Assembly (NCBI RefSeq): GCF_001424305.1
Contig: NZ_LMPD01000002.1
Span: forward strand, 419,531 to 483,530
Length of the DNA: 64,000 nucleotides
Direction of reading: 5' to 3'
DNA from: Pedobacter sp. Leaf176
GTDB lineage: Bacteria > Bacteroidota > Bacteroidia > Sphingobacteriales > Sphingobacteriaceae
A program made the translations under genes and the position numbers. How positions within the stretch are numbered: position 1 is the stretch's first letter; each line of letters begins with the position of its first letter. Under the pieces are notes generated by a model that was not told where the DNA came from, did no database searches, and saw nothing but the letters and a program-made list of their open reading frames with translations. This document shows positions 32,947-42,278 of this stretch, piece by piece.

Positions 32947-34305
32947 CTATTTACCGATACAAAACTTCGTAAAAATGTTCTCAAGCAAATCATCCGTTGT
33001 AACAGTGCCTGTAATTTCCCCCAGGTAATGCAGCGCCTGTTTAATGTCCATGGCTAAGAAATCAGATGTTACCGGGTTATCTACATTTTCTAAAACGCGA
33101 TGCAGGGCATTCTCTGTTTGTTTTAAAGCTTCAACATGGCGGATATTGGTCACCAGTGTTTCGCTCGTATTGATGTGGTGTAGATTAACCTGTTCTAAAA
33201 GCGTTTCCTTAAGCTCATCAATACCTAGTTTTTCCTTTGCAGAAATAAAAACGACCTGTAGCCTGGCAAGTTCCTCTTTTTTCTGTGGTGATAGTAAATC
33301 GGCCTTGTTCAATAAAATCAGGTATGGAATTTCAAGTTTTGCCAAGCCCCGCACCTGTTCTTCAATTTCATCTGTGCTTTGGGCTGCATCTGCCATATAA
33401 ATAATCAGTTTGGCCTGCTTCATTTTCTCCAGCGTGCGTTCTACACCTAAAGCTTCTATAACATCGGCTGTATCGCGAATGCCTGCCGTATCAATAAAAC
33501 GGAAAACAATGCCACCAATGGTTAATTCATCTTCAATTGTATCGCGGGTGGTTCCGGCAATGTCAGAAACAATTGCACGTTCTTCGTTTAATAAAGCATT
33601 GAGCAAAGTCGACTTACCAACGTTGGGTTTACCTGCAATCACAATTGGAACACCATTTTTAATTACATTACCCAATTCGAAGGAGGATATCAAACGACTT
33701 AAAACGTGATTTATCCTCGTAACGAGATTGCGCAATTGCTCCCGGTTGGCAAATTCGACATCCTCCTCTGCAAAATCCAGTTCAAGTTCTATCATCGAGG
33801 CGAAATGAATGAGTTGCTCACGTAGTGCTTTTAATTCATTGGCAAAACCGCCACGCATCTGCTGCATGGCAACATCGTGCGATGCCTTAGAATTAGAAGC
33901 GATTAAATCGGCAACGGCCTCGGCCTGGCTCAAATCAAAGGCGCCATTTAAAAAAGCACGTAAGGTAAACTCACCGGGTTTAGCAGCCCTTGCCCCTCTA
34001 CTGATCAATAAATTAATTATCTGCTGAATAATATAATTTGAACCGTGGCAGGAAATTTCCACAACGTTTTCTTTTGTATAAGATTTTGGTGCAACAAACA
34101 ACCCAGCTACAACTTCATCAACAATTTGCCCGCCATCTTTTATCAATCCAAAATGCAAAGTATGCGAATCCTGTTCTTCAAGGTCTTTACCATAAAAAAC
34201 CGAATTAACTAATGCGATGGCATCCGGCCCCGAAAGGCGGATTACACCGATAGCACCCGAACCAGGTGGCGTAGATAAAGCAATAATTGTATCTTGATTA
34301 GTCAT
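32947..34305 (-). CDS. mnmE: tRNA uridine-5-carboxymethylaminomethyl modification GTPase MnmE
   Basis: From the ATG at 34305 (MTNQDTIIALSTPPGSGAIG) the protein is 452 residues. The N-terminal formyl-THF-binding domain is followed by a helical domain, the GTPase core with GKPNVGKSTLLNALL near residue 225 and a DTAGIRDT switch, and the C-terminal CIGK that carries the family's catalytic cysteine. With MnmG it makes the cmnm5 modification on U34 of some tRNAs. A longer start (8 codons upstream, MQFGTIDM) is less likely. The gene ends only about 100 nt from the decayed island, and the tRNA partner gene mnmG is not in the window. Confidence 0.95.
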   Translation of the reverse strand: MTNQDTIIALSTPPGSGAIGVIRLSGPDAIALVNSVFYGKDLEEQDSHTLHFGLIKDGGQIVDEVVAGLFVAPKSYTKENVVEISCHGSNYIIQQIINLLISRGARAAKPGEFTLRAFLNGAFDLSQAEAVADLIASNSKASHDVAMQQMRGGFANELKALREQLIHFASMIELELDFAEEDVEFANREQLRNLVTRINHVLSRLISSFELGNVIKNGVPIVIAGKPNVGKSTLLNALLNEERAIVSDIAGTTRDTIEDELTIGGIVFRFIDTAGIRDTADVIEALGVERTLEKMKQAKLIIYMADAAQSTDEIEEQVRGLAKLEIPYLILLNKADLLSPQKKEELARLQVVFISAKEKLGIDELKETLLEQVNLHHINTSETLVTNIRHVEALKQTENALHRVLENVDNPVTSDFLAMDIKQALHYLGEITGTVTTDDLLENIFTKFCIGK

Positions 34306-34410
34306 ATCGATTGTACCGAATTGCAAAAATAAATTTAATCCTCCGGTATATCATTAGCCTGAAGTAATTTTTTATTTTAGCCAGTGCATTAAACCCATTT
34401 TATCAATAAC

Positions 34411-34466
34411 GGGAAATGGACAACAGAAAATGGAAACTGGAAACAGATAATGGGAAATGGATAACC
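34411..34466. repeat. Imperfect purine-rich tandem repeat upstream of the AI-2E permease
   Basis: GGGAAATGGA occurs at 34411-34420 and again at 34452-34461, with AATGGAAACTGGAAACAGA-like copies in between. All units share a GGAAA(C/T) core on one strand. It is likely a low-complexity array of the kind seen between genes in this phylum; no function is known. Confidence 0.5.
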
Positions 34467-34593
34467 TCTACATTAGACCCATTTGTATAAAAACATCAGG
34501 AAATATAATAAACATTGCTTCTGCATCGCATCAATTTACCTCCAGCTAAAACAATATTAGATCATTCCTGTTTAATGGGGAAACCGGAAACGC

Positions 34594-35721
34594 ATGCTTA
34601 ATAATTTACCACTTACCGTAAAAAGATCAATAGAATTGCTCGGCCTTATTGCACTCACAACTGTGATTGTTATAGGTAAGGATATTATTATGCCAATTTT
34701 GATGGCATTTTTTATCAGTATCGTATTATTGCCTATATATCGGTTCCTTAAAAGCAAAAAAGTACCCGAGAGTTTATCCATTATATTTTCCATTCTCGTA
34801 GTAGCCCTTTTTGTTGCGCTCATAGTCTGGTTTTTTTCAAACCAAATCGGCATACTGGTAAAGGATTTCCCGGACATAAAAAGAAACGTAACACAGCACA
34901 TTAATTCGCTAAGCGACTGGGTAAGTCGAATTACCCATTACAATGATAAGCAGCAAAAAGCATTTATACAGGATAAGAGTGATGATTTGATGAACATGGG
35001 AACTTCTCTTGCCGGCGGAGCAGCAGTAACACTAAGTGGAATTTTTGTTTTTATCGGCTTACTTCCGATTTACATTTATTTGATGCTTTTTTATAAAGAT
35101 ATTTTGCTTCGATTTATTTTTATGTGGTTTAAAACAGATGACCATCCGAAAGTAAAAGAAGCCATATATGAAACCGAGTCCATCATCAAAAGTTATTTAA
35201 TTGGCTTGTTGATTCAAGTGACTTACATGACGATTTTGTTGGGTGGAATTTTGATGCTTATTGGAATTAAACATGCTTTGTTAATTGGGGTAATATTTGC
35301 CATCCTTAATCTTATTCCATACGTTGGCGCTTTGATAGGCAATCTAATTGGCGTTTTATTAACGCTGACTTCTTCACAGGAATTATGGCCGGTTATTACG
35401 GTATTGGGTGTAATTGCTTTTGTACAGTTTCTTGACAACAACATCCTGATGCCCCGGATCGTAGGGTCGAAAGTTAAAATAAATGCCTTATTTGCTATCC
35501 TTGGGGTATTTATTGGCGGCAGCATTGCTGGTATTTCCGGAATGTTTCTTGCGCTGCCAAGTGTGGCCGTATTAAAAATTATATTTGACCGAACCGAATC
35601 ATTTAAACAGTGGGGGGTTTTACTGGGCGATGAACGCCCCGCCCGAAGTCCGATGAGCTTTCCGATATTCAGAAGAAAAAAACCTGTTCCTATTAAGTCG
35701 GGAACTGAAAACGAACAATAA
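34594..35721 (+). CDS. AI-2E family transporter
   Basis: A 375-residue membrane protein with about eight hydrophobic helices. Features of the AI-2E (YdiK/PerM-like) family are the pair of N-terminal helices with LPIYRFLKSKKVPESLSIIF, the amphipathic segment residues 85-125, and the C-terminal half with NLIPYVGALIGNLIGVLL, FLDNNILMPRIVGSKVKINA and IGGSIAGISGMFLALPSVAVL. Some members export the signalling molecule AI-2, others antiport sodium or bicarbonate; the substrate is not known here. The gene sits alone with a lipoprotein gene close downstream (15-nt gap). Confidence 0.85.
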   Translation: MLNNLPLTVKRSIELLGLIALTTVIVIGKDIIMPILMAFFISIVLLPIYRFLKSKKVPESLSIIFSILVVALFVALIVWFFSNQIGILVKDFPDIKRNVTQHINSLSDWVSRITHYNDKQQKAFIQDKSDDLMNMGTSLAGGAAVTLSGIFVFIGLLPIYIYLMLFYKDILLRFIFMWFKTDDHPKVKEAIYETESIIKSYLIGLLIQVTYMTILLGGILMLIGIKHALLIGVIFAILNLIPYVGALIGNLIGVLLTLTSSQELWPVITVLGVIAFVQFLDNNILMPRIVGSKVKINALFAILGVFIGGSIAGISGMFLALPSVAVLKIIFDRTESFKQWGVLLGDERPARSPMSFPIFRRKKPVPIKSGTENEQ

Positions 35722-35736
35722 ACAATTAACACTCTT

Positions 35737-36258
35737 ATGAAAAAGTTATCCATAATGCTCAGCATCTGGGCCTTATTATTTACGGCATGCAGTTCGTCAG
35801 ATAAAAAAGAAGAAACAATAGCGAAGAGCGACACAACCCTTTTGTCAGAAACAAAATCAAGAGACGTTGATCCCATTACGGGAAAAATGATGCTGGTTGG
35901 AAATGCAAAACTGGGTCAGCCGATAAATATTAAGTTCTCGGTGTATAACAATGCAGATACCGCAGCTAAGTTTTGTAAATGGCATACACCTTTTGAAGGG
36001 TTGATGAGTAAATATCTTGATGTTTCTCTGGATGATTATACCCCGGTTGATTATAAAGGCCCGATGGCCAAACGAGTGATGCCGCCCCCTGGTGATAGCT
36101 ACACTACATTAAAAAAAGGCGATAGTACCAGCGTTGATTTTAATTTGAACGATGCCTATACCATCACCAAACCCGGCGCTTATACAATCAAATACAATTC
36201 TGCTACCATTAGTGGTATCATAGTTAAAGACAGCTTAAAAATAAACGTATCTAATTAA
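35737..36258 (+). CDS. Lipoprotein with a deuterolysin-inhibitor-like domain
   Basis: A 173-residue protein beginning with a lipoprotein signal (LLFTACSSSDKKE, lipobox near Cys20). The remaining part is a beta-sandwich-like domain with PINIKFSVYNNADTAAKFCKWHTPFEGLMSK, MPPPGDSYTTLKKGDSTS and AYTITKPGAYTIKYNS. This pattern resembles the N-terminal region of peptidyl-Lys (M35) metalloendopeptidases. The catalytic domain of M35 is absent, so it is a stand-alone version of that domain. It lies directly after the AI-2E permease. Outer-membrane or periplasmic location is likely; function not known. Confidence 0.6.
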   Translation: MKKLSIMLSIWALLFTACSSSDKKEETIAKSDTTLLSETKSRDVDPITGKMMLVGNAKLGQPINIKFSVYNNADTAAKFCKWHTPFEGLMSKYLDVSLDDYTPVDYKGPMAKRVMPPPGDSYTTLKKGDSTSVDFNLNDAYTITKPGAYTIKYNSATISGIIVKDSLKINVSN

Positions 36259-36327
36259 TTTTAAGATTAATAATTTAAAACCATTGGTCGCTGCCGGATG
36301 TTATGACTAATATAAAAAACTAAGAAC

Positions 36328-36528
36328 ATGGGACTATTAAAAACAGCAATTATAGGCGCTGCAATTTATGCAGGCGTTAAATATATCACTAAGAAAGATC
36401 CGGTTACAGGTAAATCGGTAGTGGACGATTTAAAAGATAAAGCTCCTGAATGGATGGAAAAAGCCAAAGGTTACAGAGATGAATTTGAAACCCGGACAGC
36501 TTATGCTAAAGATGACCTTGGAGTTTAA
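36328..36528 (+). CDS. Small YtxH-like membrane-associated protein
   Basis: A 66-residue protein with a short hydrophobic N-terminus (GLLKTAIIGAAIYAGVKYI), then a charged, helical tail (DDLKDKAPEWMEKAKGYRDEFE). The layout fits a single-pass or peripherally anchored protein similar in size to YtxH/YgaM-like stress proteins, though I could not assign a family with confidence. It has its own clear start and a terminator downstream shared with the DUF1810 gene. Typical general-stress type small protein. Confidence 0.55.
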   Translation: MGLLKTAIIGAAIYAGVKYITKKDPVTGKSVVDDLKDKAPEWMEKAKGYRDEFETRTAYAKDDLGV

Positions 36529-36549
36529 AACATCCTATTGACCTCATCC

Positions 36550-36583
36550 AAAAAGCATCGTTGATTAATTAACGATGCTTTTT
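36550..36583. terminator. Bidirectional terminator between convergent genes
   Basis: AAAAAGCATCGTT at 36550-36562 and AACGATGCTTTTT at 36571-36583 form a 13-bp stem with an 8-nt loop. A and T tracts on both sides serve the small plus-strand protein and the minus-strand DUF1810 gene. Confidence 0.8.
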
Positions 36584-37020
36584 TATGATGAAGGGTTACC
36601 AATAATTCGGAGCGTTGCCACATCTTGCTTACCGTGGAAGTATTTGTCGATTACTTGGAGAAAAACCGGGTCTGTACGATTTATATTAGCAAATAAAGTC
36701 ATCGAAGATTTGAGCTTCATGTCGTCCGGATAACCAAAAACCTTGTTGGCATCGTCTTCATTTAACTCAATCAAAACCTGGGTAATTTCGATTAACCTCT
36801 TTCCCAGAACAGGATGAGCCAGATAATCTTCAGCCTCTTTAATATCTTCTATTGCATAAAATCTTGCCATTTCTGAAAACCCAAGGCCTTTGATTTGTGG
36901 AAATACATACCACATCCAATGACTACGCTTTCTTCCTGACTTCAATTCAGCCAGCGCATCCTGGTAACTCTTTTCCTGAGCTTGAACAAATCTTTCCAAC
37001 TTTTTTTCTGATGATGACAT
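36583..37020 (-). CDS. DUF1810 family protein
   Basis: A 145-residue protein with the family signature LKSGRKRSHWMWYVFPQIKGLGFS at residues 26-49, then ARFYAIEDIKEAEDYLAHPVLGKRL and FGYPDDMKLKSSMTLFA. The size and conserved order fit the DUF1810 family of cytoplasmic proteins, where the function is unknown. No signal or membrane part. It shares a bidirectional terminator with the opposite small gene and its stop codon is inside the terminator T-run. About 60 nt separate it from the TSUP permease gene upstream on the same strand. Confidence 0.85.
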   Translation of the reverse strand: MSSSEKKLERFVQAQEKSYQDALAELKSGRKRSHWMWYVFPQIKGLGFSEMARFYAIEDIKEAEDYLAHPVLGKRLIEITQVLIELNEDDANKVFGYPDDMKLKSSMTLFANINRTDPVFLQVIDKYFHGKQDVATLRIIGNPSS

Positions 37021-37083
37021 GTATTTTTATTAAAAAATTCATCAACTTTCAAGCCAGAGACATGGAAAACGTATTTTATTGCG

Positions 37084-37854
37084 TTAAAGGTGTGGCATTA
37101 GAATGTCGTACGCAAATCTTAAAATCGTTGCAAAAACAACGATGAGGAAGAATATCCTGATGAACTTATTCCCTTTCAATAAGGCAAGCTTTGTTCCAAA
37201 ATGTGCTCCTGTGAGGTTGAAAGCAGCCATAGGGACGGCGTATTGAAATAAAATATGCCCTGTTGAACTGAAATAGGCGATTGCTGCCAGGTTTGTAGCT
37301 ATGTTTACAATCTTTGCATGCGCACTCGCTTGTATAAAATCAAAGCCCAGTACTGTAATAAAAACCAAAATTAAGAACGATCCTGTTCCCGGCCCTATCA
37401 ATCCGTCGTAAAAGCCAATTAATAAGCCGAAAATCGTAGCCATCAAAACTTGCGTTTTTACCGAATGATTTTTTTCCAAATGGATGCCAAACTGTTTATT
37501 AAAATAGGTATAAATGGCAACGAAAATAAGTACAATTAAAATGATGGGCTTAATTATAGCATTATCAATTCTGCTTACGAGAAAAGCGCCGGTAAGGGCG
37601 GCAAAAAATGCTGTGGTTGCACAAGCAATTAATACCTTAAAATTGAATTTAACTTGCCTGGAATACCGGAATGCGGCAATCGTTGTGCCGGCAAGCGAAG
37701 GGATTTTTGTTGTGCCCAATAGAGTTGCTACCGGGTAATGTGGCAAAATGAGTAAAGTAGCCGGCGTTTGCAATAAACCCCCGCCACCCACAATAGCATC
37801 TATAAATCCTGCACAGAAAGCAGCAAGGCAAAGTAAAATCAGTTCATTGATCAT
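37084..37854 (-). CDS. TSUP family permease (TauE/SafE)
   Basis: A 256-residue membrane protein with about eight helices in two repeats. Family-typical signatures are the first repeat AGFIDAIVGGGGLLQTPATLLI near residue 15 and the second repeat IGFYDGLIGPGTGSFLILVFI near residue 145. TSUP proteins export sulphite, sulphoacetate or related organic anions. The exact substrate is unknown. It is followed by the DUF1810 gene on the same strand and preceded by argS. No sulphur-metabolism gene is nearby. Confidence 0.87.
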   Translation of the reverse strand: MINELILLCLAAFCAGFIDAIVGGGGLLQTPATLLILPHYPVATLLGTTKIPSLAGTTIAAFRYSRQVKFNFKVLIACATTAFFAALTGAFLVSRIDNAIIKPIILIVLIFVAIYTYFNKQFGIHLEKNHSVKTQVLMATIFGLLIGFYDGLIGPGTGSFLILVFITVLGFDFIQASAHAKIVNIATNLAAIAYFSSTGHILFQYAVPMAAFNLTGAHFGTKLALLKGNKFIRIFFLIVVFATILRFAYDILMPHL

Positions 37855-37911
37855 TGACCAGGATTTAAGAATTTTAAGATTATAGTATATTCACTATATC
37901 TAAAAATCTCC

Positions 37912-39684
37912 TTACATTCTTTCCGGAGAAGTTATTCCTAAAATTAACATACCTGTGTGAATAATATCCGCTGTCTTCTTGCTTAAATTTAAACGGAATT
38001 GTTTGACGTCAGCATCCTCCGTTTTAACAATTGGCGGTACATCATGATAAAACTTATTAAACAACTTGGCAAGCTCATATAAATAATTAGCCAAACTCGC
38101 CGGACTATGTGCTTTAGCGGCTAGTTCAATTTCCGAAGGATATTTTGCTAATAACATAATCATTTCTAACTCCACATCAGAAATTCCTGAAAACTGCTCG
38201 CTGTTAACCGCAAACTGATATCCCGCTTTGTTTAACAGCGATTTTATACGGGCATGCGTATATTGAATGAATGGACCTGTATTTCCCTGAAAATCAATGC
38301 TCTCATTGGGATCAAACAACAGACGTTTTTTCGGCTCTACTTTTAAAAGGAAATATTTTAGAGCGCCTAAACCAATATTTTTATACAATTCAGCTTTATC
38401 TTCAGCGGTAAAATCGTTCGTTTTTCCTAATTCTTCGGTTTTTTCCTGAGCCGTGGCGACCATATCATCGATTAATTCATCCGCATCAACCACAGTTCCC
38501 TCGCGACTTTTCATTTTTCCGTTAGGCAAGTCAACCATTCCATAAGATAAGTGATAAAGACCTTTCGCCCAGCTTTTGCCAAGTTTCTCCAGAATTAAAA
38601 ACAAAACCTTAAAATGATAATCCTGTTCATTGCCAACGACATAAATCGATTCATCCATTCCGAAATCATCAAATTTCATTTTAGCAGTTCCCAAATCCTG
38701 GGTAATGTATACCGAGGTTCCATCGGCACGCAAAACAAGTTTCTGATCTAAACCATCAGCCGTTAGATCTATCCAGACAGAACCGTCTTCTTTTTTAAAG
38801 AAAACGCCTTTTTGTAAGCCTTCTTCAACAGTGTCTTTTCCTAATAAATAGGTATTGCTTTCATAGTAAAACTTATCAAAATCAACCCCCAGGTTTTTGT
38901 ATGTTACAGCAAAGCCGTCGTAAACCCAGCCATTCATGGTTTTCCAAAGCGAAACAACGGCCTCATCTCCCGCTTCCCATTGCTGAAGCATTACCTGAGC
39001 CTCTTTAATCAACGGCGCATTCTTTTTTGCTTCCTCTTCAGTTTGTCCCTGTTCTTTCAAGGCATCAATTTCCTTCTTATACTCTTTATCAAAGGTGACA
39101 TAGTATTTTCCAACCAAGTGATCACCTTTTAAGCCTGAACTTTCTGGCGTTTCGCCATTACCCCATTTTTGCCAGGCCAGCATTGATTTACAGATATGGA
39201 TACCCCTATCATTAACCAGGTTAACTTTCGTCACCTCATAACCGTAAGCTTTAAGCAATTCTGCAACAGAATAGCCAAGCAAATTATTGCGGACATGCCC
39301 TAAGTGTAATGGTTTATTTGTGTTTGGTGAAGAATACTCGACCATTACCTTTTTACCATTCGGCTTATAAATACCAAATTCCGGCGATAAAATTTCTTCG
39401 TTAAATTGTTTCAGGAAATAGCTTTCTGCAATGCTCAGATTTAAAAATCCCTTAACAACATTGAAGGCAGTTATCTCAGCAACGTTTTCAACTAAGTATT
39501 CGCCGATGGCTTGTGCGGTTTGTTCAGGAGATTTTTTTGAAATTTTTGTTATCGGAAAAACAACTACCGTTGCCTGACCTTCAAATTCTTTGCGGGTTTC
39601 TTGTATATTGATTACGCTTTCTGCTATCTCTTCATTATAAAGTTGTTTAATTGCATCAAGCGTTGCGGTAATAATAAAATTCAT
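37912..39684 (-). CDS. argS: Arginyl-tRNA synthetase
   Basis: A 590-residue class I synthetase. The arginyl-specific N-terminal Add1 domain comes first, the HIGH-type motif is in KPLHLGHVRNN near residue 125, and the KMSKS-equivalent is GKMKSREG near residue 393. The C-terminal anticodon-binding domain closes with GMLILGITSPERM. All expected parts are present and the length is usual. It charges tRNA-Arg in the cytoplasm. It lies back to back with the arginine deiminase gene, with the 7-bp repeat array and a promoter for the deiminase between them. Confidence 0.96.
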   Translation of the reverse strand: MNFIITATLDAIKQLYNEEIAESVINIQETRKEFEGQATVVVFPITKISKKSPEQTAQAIGEYLVENVAEITAFNVVKGFLNLSIAESYFLKQFNEEILSPEFGIYKPNGKKVMVEYSSPNTNKPLHLGHVRNNLLGYSVAELLKAYGYEVTKVNLVNDRGIHICKSMLAWQKWGNGETPESSGLKGDHLVGKYYVTFDKEYKKEIDALKEQGQTEEEAKKNAPLIKEAQVMLQQWEAGDEAVVSLWKTMNGWVYDGFAVTYKNLGVDFDKFYYESNTYLLGKDTVEEGLQKGVFFKKEDGSVWIDLTADGLDQKLVLRADGTSVYITQDLGTAKMKFDDFGMDESIYVVGNEQDYHFKVLFLILEKLGKSWAKGLYHLSYGMVDLPNGKMKSREGTVVDADELIDDMVATAQEKTEELGKTNDFTAEDKAELYKNIGLGALKYFLLKVEPKKRLLFDPNESIDFQGNTGPFIQYTHARIKSLLNKAGYQFAVNSEQFSGISDVELEMIMLLAKYPSEIELAAKAHSPASLANYLYELAKLFNKFYHDVPPIVKTEDADVKQFRLNLSKKTADIIHTGMLILGITSPERM

Positions 39685-39745
39685 GGCGTAAAAATAGGAT
39701 TAAAAGCGGAAAGCTGAAAGGCCAAAGCATAAAGCGATATCTTGA

Positions 39746-39794
39746 TACCTGATACTTGCTACTTGCTACTCGATACTTGCTACTTGATACTCTC
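39746..39794. repeat. Seven tandem heptamers upstream of the arginine deiminase gene
   Basis: The units are TACCTGA, TACTTGC, TACTTGC, TACTCGA, TACTTGC, TACTTGA and TACTCTC in exact 7-nt register. They end 6 nt before the promoter -33 box. A short version (TTGATACTTGATACT, 41349-41363) is also directly in front of the CtlX start. Whether the array binds a protein or is a slippage product cannot be told from the sequence. Confidence 0.6.
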
Positions 39795-39799
39795 CACAC

Positions 39800-39829
39800 T
39801 TGATACTCCATGAAATTCTAATAGCTTTG
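39800..39829 (+). promoter_or_regulatory. Candidate Bacteroidota promoter for the arginine deiminase gene
   Basis: TTG at 39800-39802 is followed after 19 nt by TAGCTTTG at 39822-39829, matching the Bacteroidota consensus TTG-N19-TAnnTTTG. The start codon is only 14 nt after the box, so the leader would be very short. Confidence 0.5.
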
Positions 39830-39842
39830 TACAACTAAATTT

Positions 39843-41291
39843 ATGAGCGAGCTAAATCAAAATTTCCAGGTCAACGTAAAAACCGAGATCGGCCGGTTGC
39901 GTAAATTGTTAATCCATAGTCCAGACAGTGGACTGGGCAAAGTTGTTCCATCAAAAGCGCAGGATTGGCTTTTCGAAGATATTGTACATTTGGATACCAT
40001 CCGGAAAGGTGAATATGATTATTACATCAAACTACTCCTTTATTTTCTTGATCCCGGAAAAATTAAAGGAAAGCTTGCGAAAATCGATTCAGAAGAGCAA
40101 AATCGCAATTTCTACAAACCAAATCATCCTGACTTCCATAATTCTGCCTCGGTGATAGAGATTCAAAACCTTTTAAGCGAAATGCTGGAAAGTGAATCCA
40201 TTCGTAGGAAGTTAGTAGCAGCTGTTTGTGCAATTGAAGGTTGTACCTACAAAGTACAAATGGAACTTACCAATACCGACCCCAAAGAACTGGCAGAAAT
40301 TTTTATCTCCGGAACATTGGCGAACGACACGATGATTTTCCCACCAATTCCGAACTTAATTTTCACCAGGGACGTTGGTATAACAATAAACAACTATATT
40401 TTATTAAATAAGCCGGCAAAAAAAGCCCGTGTGCGCGAAACACTTTTAATGCGCTACATTTTCTTTAACCACCCGCTTTTCGAAAGCTACAGCAACAACA
40501 TCCTGGAAATCCCGGATGTGACTATGCACTTTTTACGTCCGGGCGATGAACCAGCTTTCAGTACCACACTGGAAGGTGGCGACGTGATGATGGTAAGTCC
40601 GAACCATGTGCTTATCGGCTGTAGTGAAAGAACATCCGAACATGGTGCAAATGAAGCCATTAAACTATTATTTGATAATGATGTGGTGGAGAAAGTAACC
40701 GTGGTAAAAATTCCAAGCAAGCGTGATTATATGCATCTGGATACGGTGTTTACACAGGTTAAACGCAATACATGGGTTATTTTAAATTCCATTGCCCATT
40801 CACCAAAGTATAACCCATACGAACCCATTAATTTTCTAAAGGAACCTGAGAAACTGGAGGCTACCACCGCCATTCAGTTTACAAAGGCAAACCCACAGGA
40901 ACCAAAACATTTTGAACATGTGGAGGCTTTATTGAATGATATTAGTCAGAATGATTTAAAGAGTACGGAGCCCACAAAAATCATTTATAGTGGGAACAAT
41001 ACGTTTCCTTACGATTCGAGGGAACAATGGACAGATTCCTGTAACCTGCTGGCGATAAAAGAGGGTGTGGTTTTAGGCTACGACAGAAATGATAAAACTG
41101 TTGAAGCTTTTAAGGCAGCTGGTTTTAAAATCATAGACGTAAAAGACTTAATCCAGGATTTAGAAAGTGGAAAAACAAATACAGATACCATTACAGATAC
41201 GTTAATTTTAATGCCTTCAGCAGAACTATCCCGTGCCCGCGGCGGTTTTCATTGTATGAGTTTACCAATTTTAAGAGACGAATTAAGTTAG
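39843..41291 (+). CDS. Arginine deiminase family protein
   Basis: A 482-residue protein of the guanidino-group-modifying superfamily. Motifs in order are FTRDVG (near 176), EGGDVMM (near 243), MHLDTVFT (near 298) and the nucleophile cysteine in RGGFHCMSLP near residue 473. Length is greater than classic ArcA (about 410), with a long insertion before the FTRD motif. The reaction for the family is arginine to citrulline plus ammonia. It is followed by CtlX and an arginine decarboxylase, which together form an arginine/citrulline group beside argS. No ArcB/ArcC gene is nearby, so a classic ATP-producing deiminase pathway is not visible here. Confidence 0.85.
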   Translation: MSELNQNFQVNVKTEIGRLRKLLIHSPDSGLGKVVPSKAQDWLFEDIVHLDTIRKGEYDYYIKLLLYFLDPGKIKGKLAKIDSEEQNRNFYKPNHPDFHNSASVIEIQNLLSEMLESESIRRKLVAAVCAIEGCTYKVQMELTNTDPKELAEIFISGTLANDTMIFPPIPNLIFTRDVGITINNYILLNKPAKKARVRETLLMRYIFFNHPLFESYSNNILEIPDVTMHFLRPGDEPAFSTTLEGGDVMMVSPNHVLIGCSERTSEHGANEAIKLLFDNDVVEKVTVVKIPSKRDYMHLDTVFTQVKRNTWVILNSIAHSPKYNPYEPINFLKEPEKLEATTAIQFTKANPQEPKHFEHVEALLNDISQNDLKSTEPTKIIYSGNNTFPYDSREQWTDSCNLLAIKEGVVLGYDRNDKTVEAFKAAGFKIIDVKDLIQDLESGKTNTDTITDTLILMPSAELSRARGGFHCMSLPILRDELS

Positions 41292-41366
41292 AAGTTTTAA
41301 GTAATACGTGATACGTTTAGACAATAAAAATTAAAGTACCAGACAATCTTGATACTTGATACTAAA

Positions 41367-42278
41367 ATGCAAGCTACCAACCATATTTTAATGATTCGCC
41401 CGGTTAATTTTAAATTCAATGAACAAACCGCAGGGAATAATAAATTTCAGGTTGCCTCGACCGAAACCAATATACACGAACAGGCGCTAAAAGAGTTTGA
41501 TGGTTTTGTTTCCATGCTGAGACAAAATGAGGTTGATGTAACCGTAGTTGATGACACGCTACAACCCGAAACGCCCGACTCTATATTTCCAAATAACTGG
41601 GTTTCTTTTCACGAAGATGGTTCCGTTTTTTTGTACCCAATGTTTTCCGAAAACCGCAGACAAGAACGTAGAAACGACATATTAGAGGACTTAAAAGATA
41701 AGTTTGAAGTAAGCCATGTTAGCGATATAAGTTTTTATGAAAAGCAATATGCATTTCTGGAAGGAACGGGAAGTATGGTTTTGGATCGGATTAACAAAAT
41801 TGCTTATGCTTGCTTGAGTGTGCGCACCGACGAGGAAGTTTTGAACAATTTTTGCATGCTTACAGGCTATGAGCCCGTGACTTTCCAGGCGGTTGACGCG
41901 ACTAATTTCCCGATTTACCACACCAATGTGATGATGTGTATCGGCGATCAGTTTGCCGTAATTTGTTTAGATTCGATTAAAAACCCCGATGAAAAAGATT
42001 TCGTTGCTTTAAGTTTAATCAATAGCGGCAAAAAAATAATTGAAATTTCGCTTGAACAAATGAATCGCTTTGCCGGAAATATGTTGCAGGTAGCAAATCG
42101 TATGAACGAAAACTTATTGGTGATGTCAGAACAAGCTTACCTATCATTAAATGCGGAGCAAATATCAAAGCTGGAAAAGTATAACAGAATTATTTATGCA
42201 CCACTGTATACAATTGAAAAAAATGGCGGTGGCAGTGCCAGGTGCATGCTTGCTGAAATTCATTTACCTACCAAATAA
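41367..42278 (+). CDS. ctlX: Citrulline utilization hydrolase CtlX-like
   Basis: From the ATG at 41367 the protein has 303 residues. It is a member of the guanidino hydrolase/amidinotransferase fold: MIRPVNFKFN at the start, PDSIFPNNWVSFHEDGSVFLYPM near residue 75, EGTGSMVLDR, PIYHTNVMMCIG, and the nucleophilic Cys in the end GGGSARCMLAEIH. CtlX proteins are widespread in Bacteroidota near arginine and citrulline genes. The reaction is assumed hydrolysis of a citrulline- or arginine-like substrate. The alternative TTG at 41349 falls inside the heptamer repeat and is rejected. It is downstream of and co-oriented with the arginine deiminase. Confidence 0.85.
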   Translation: MQATNHILMIRPVNFKFNEQTAGNNKFQVASTETNIHEQALKEFDGFVSMLRQNEVDVTVVDDTLQPETPDSIFPNNWVSFHEDGSVFLYPMFSENRRQERRNDILEDLKDKFEVSHVSDISFYEKQYAFLEGTGSMVLDRINKIAYACLSVRTDEEVLNNFCMLTGYEPVTFQAVDATNFPIYHTNVMMCIGDQFAVICLDSIKNPDEKDFVALSLINSGKKIIEISLEQMNRFAGNMLQVANRMNENLLVMSEQAYLSLNAEQISKLEKYNRIIYAPLYTIEKNGGGSARCMLAEIHLPTK

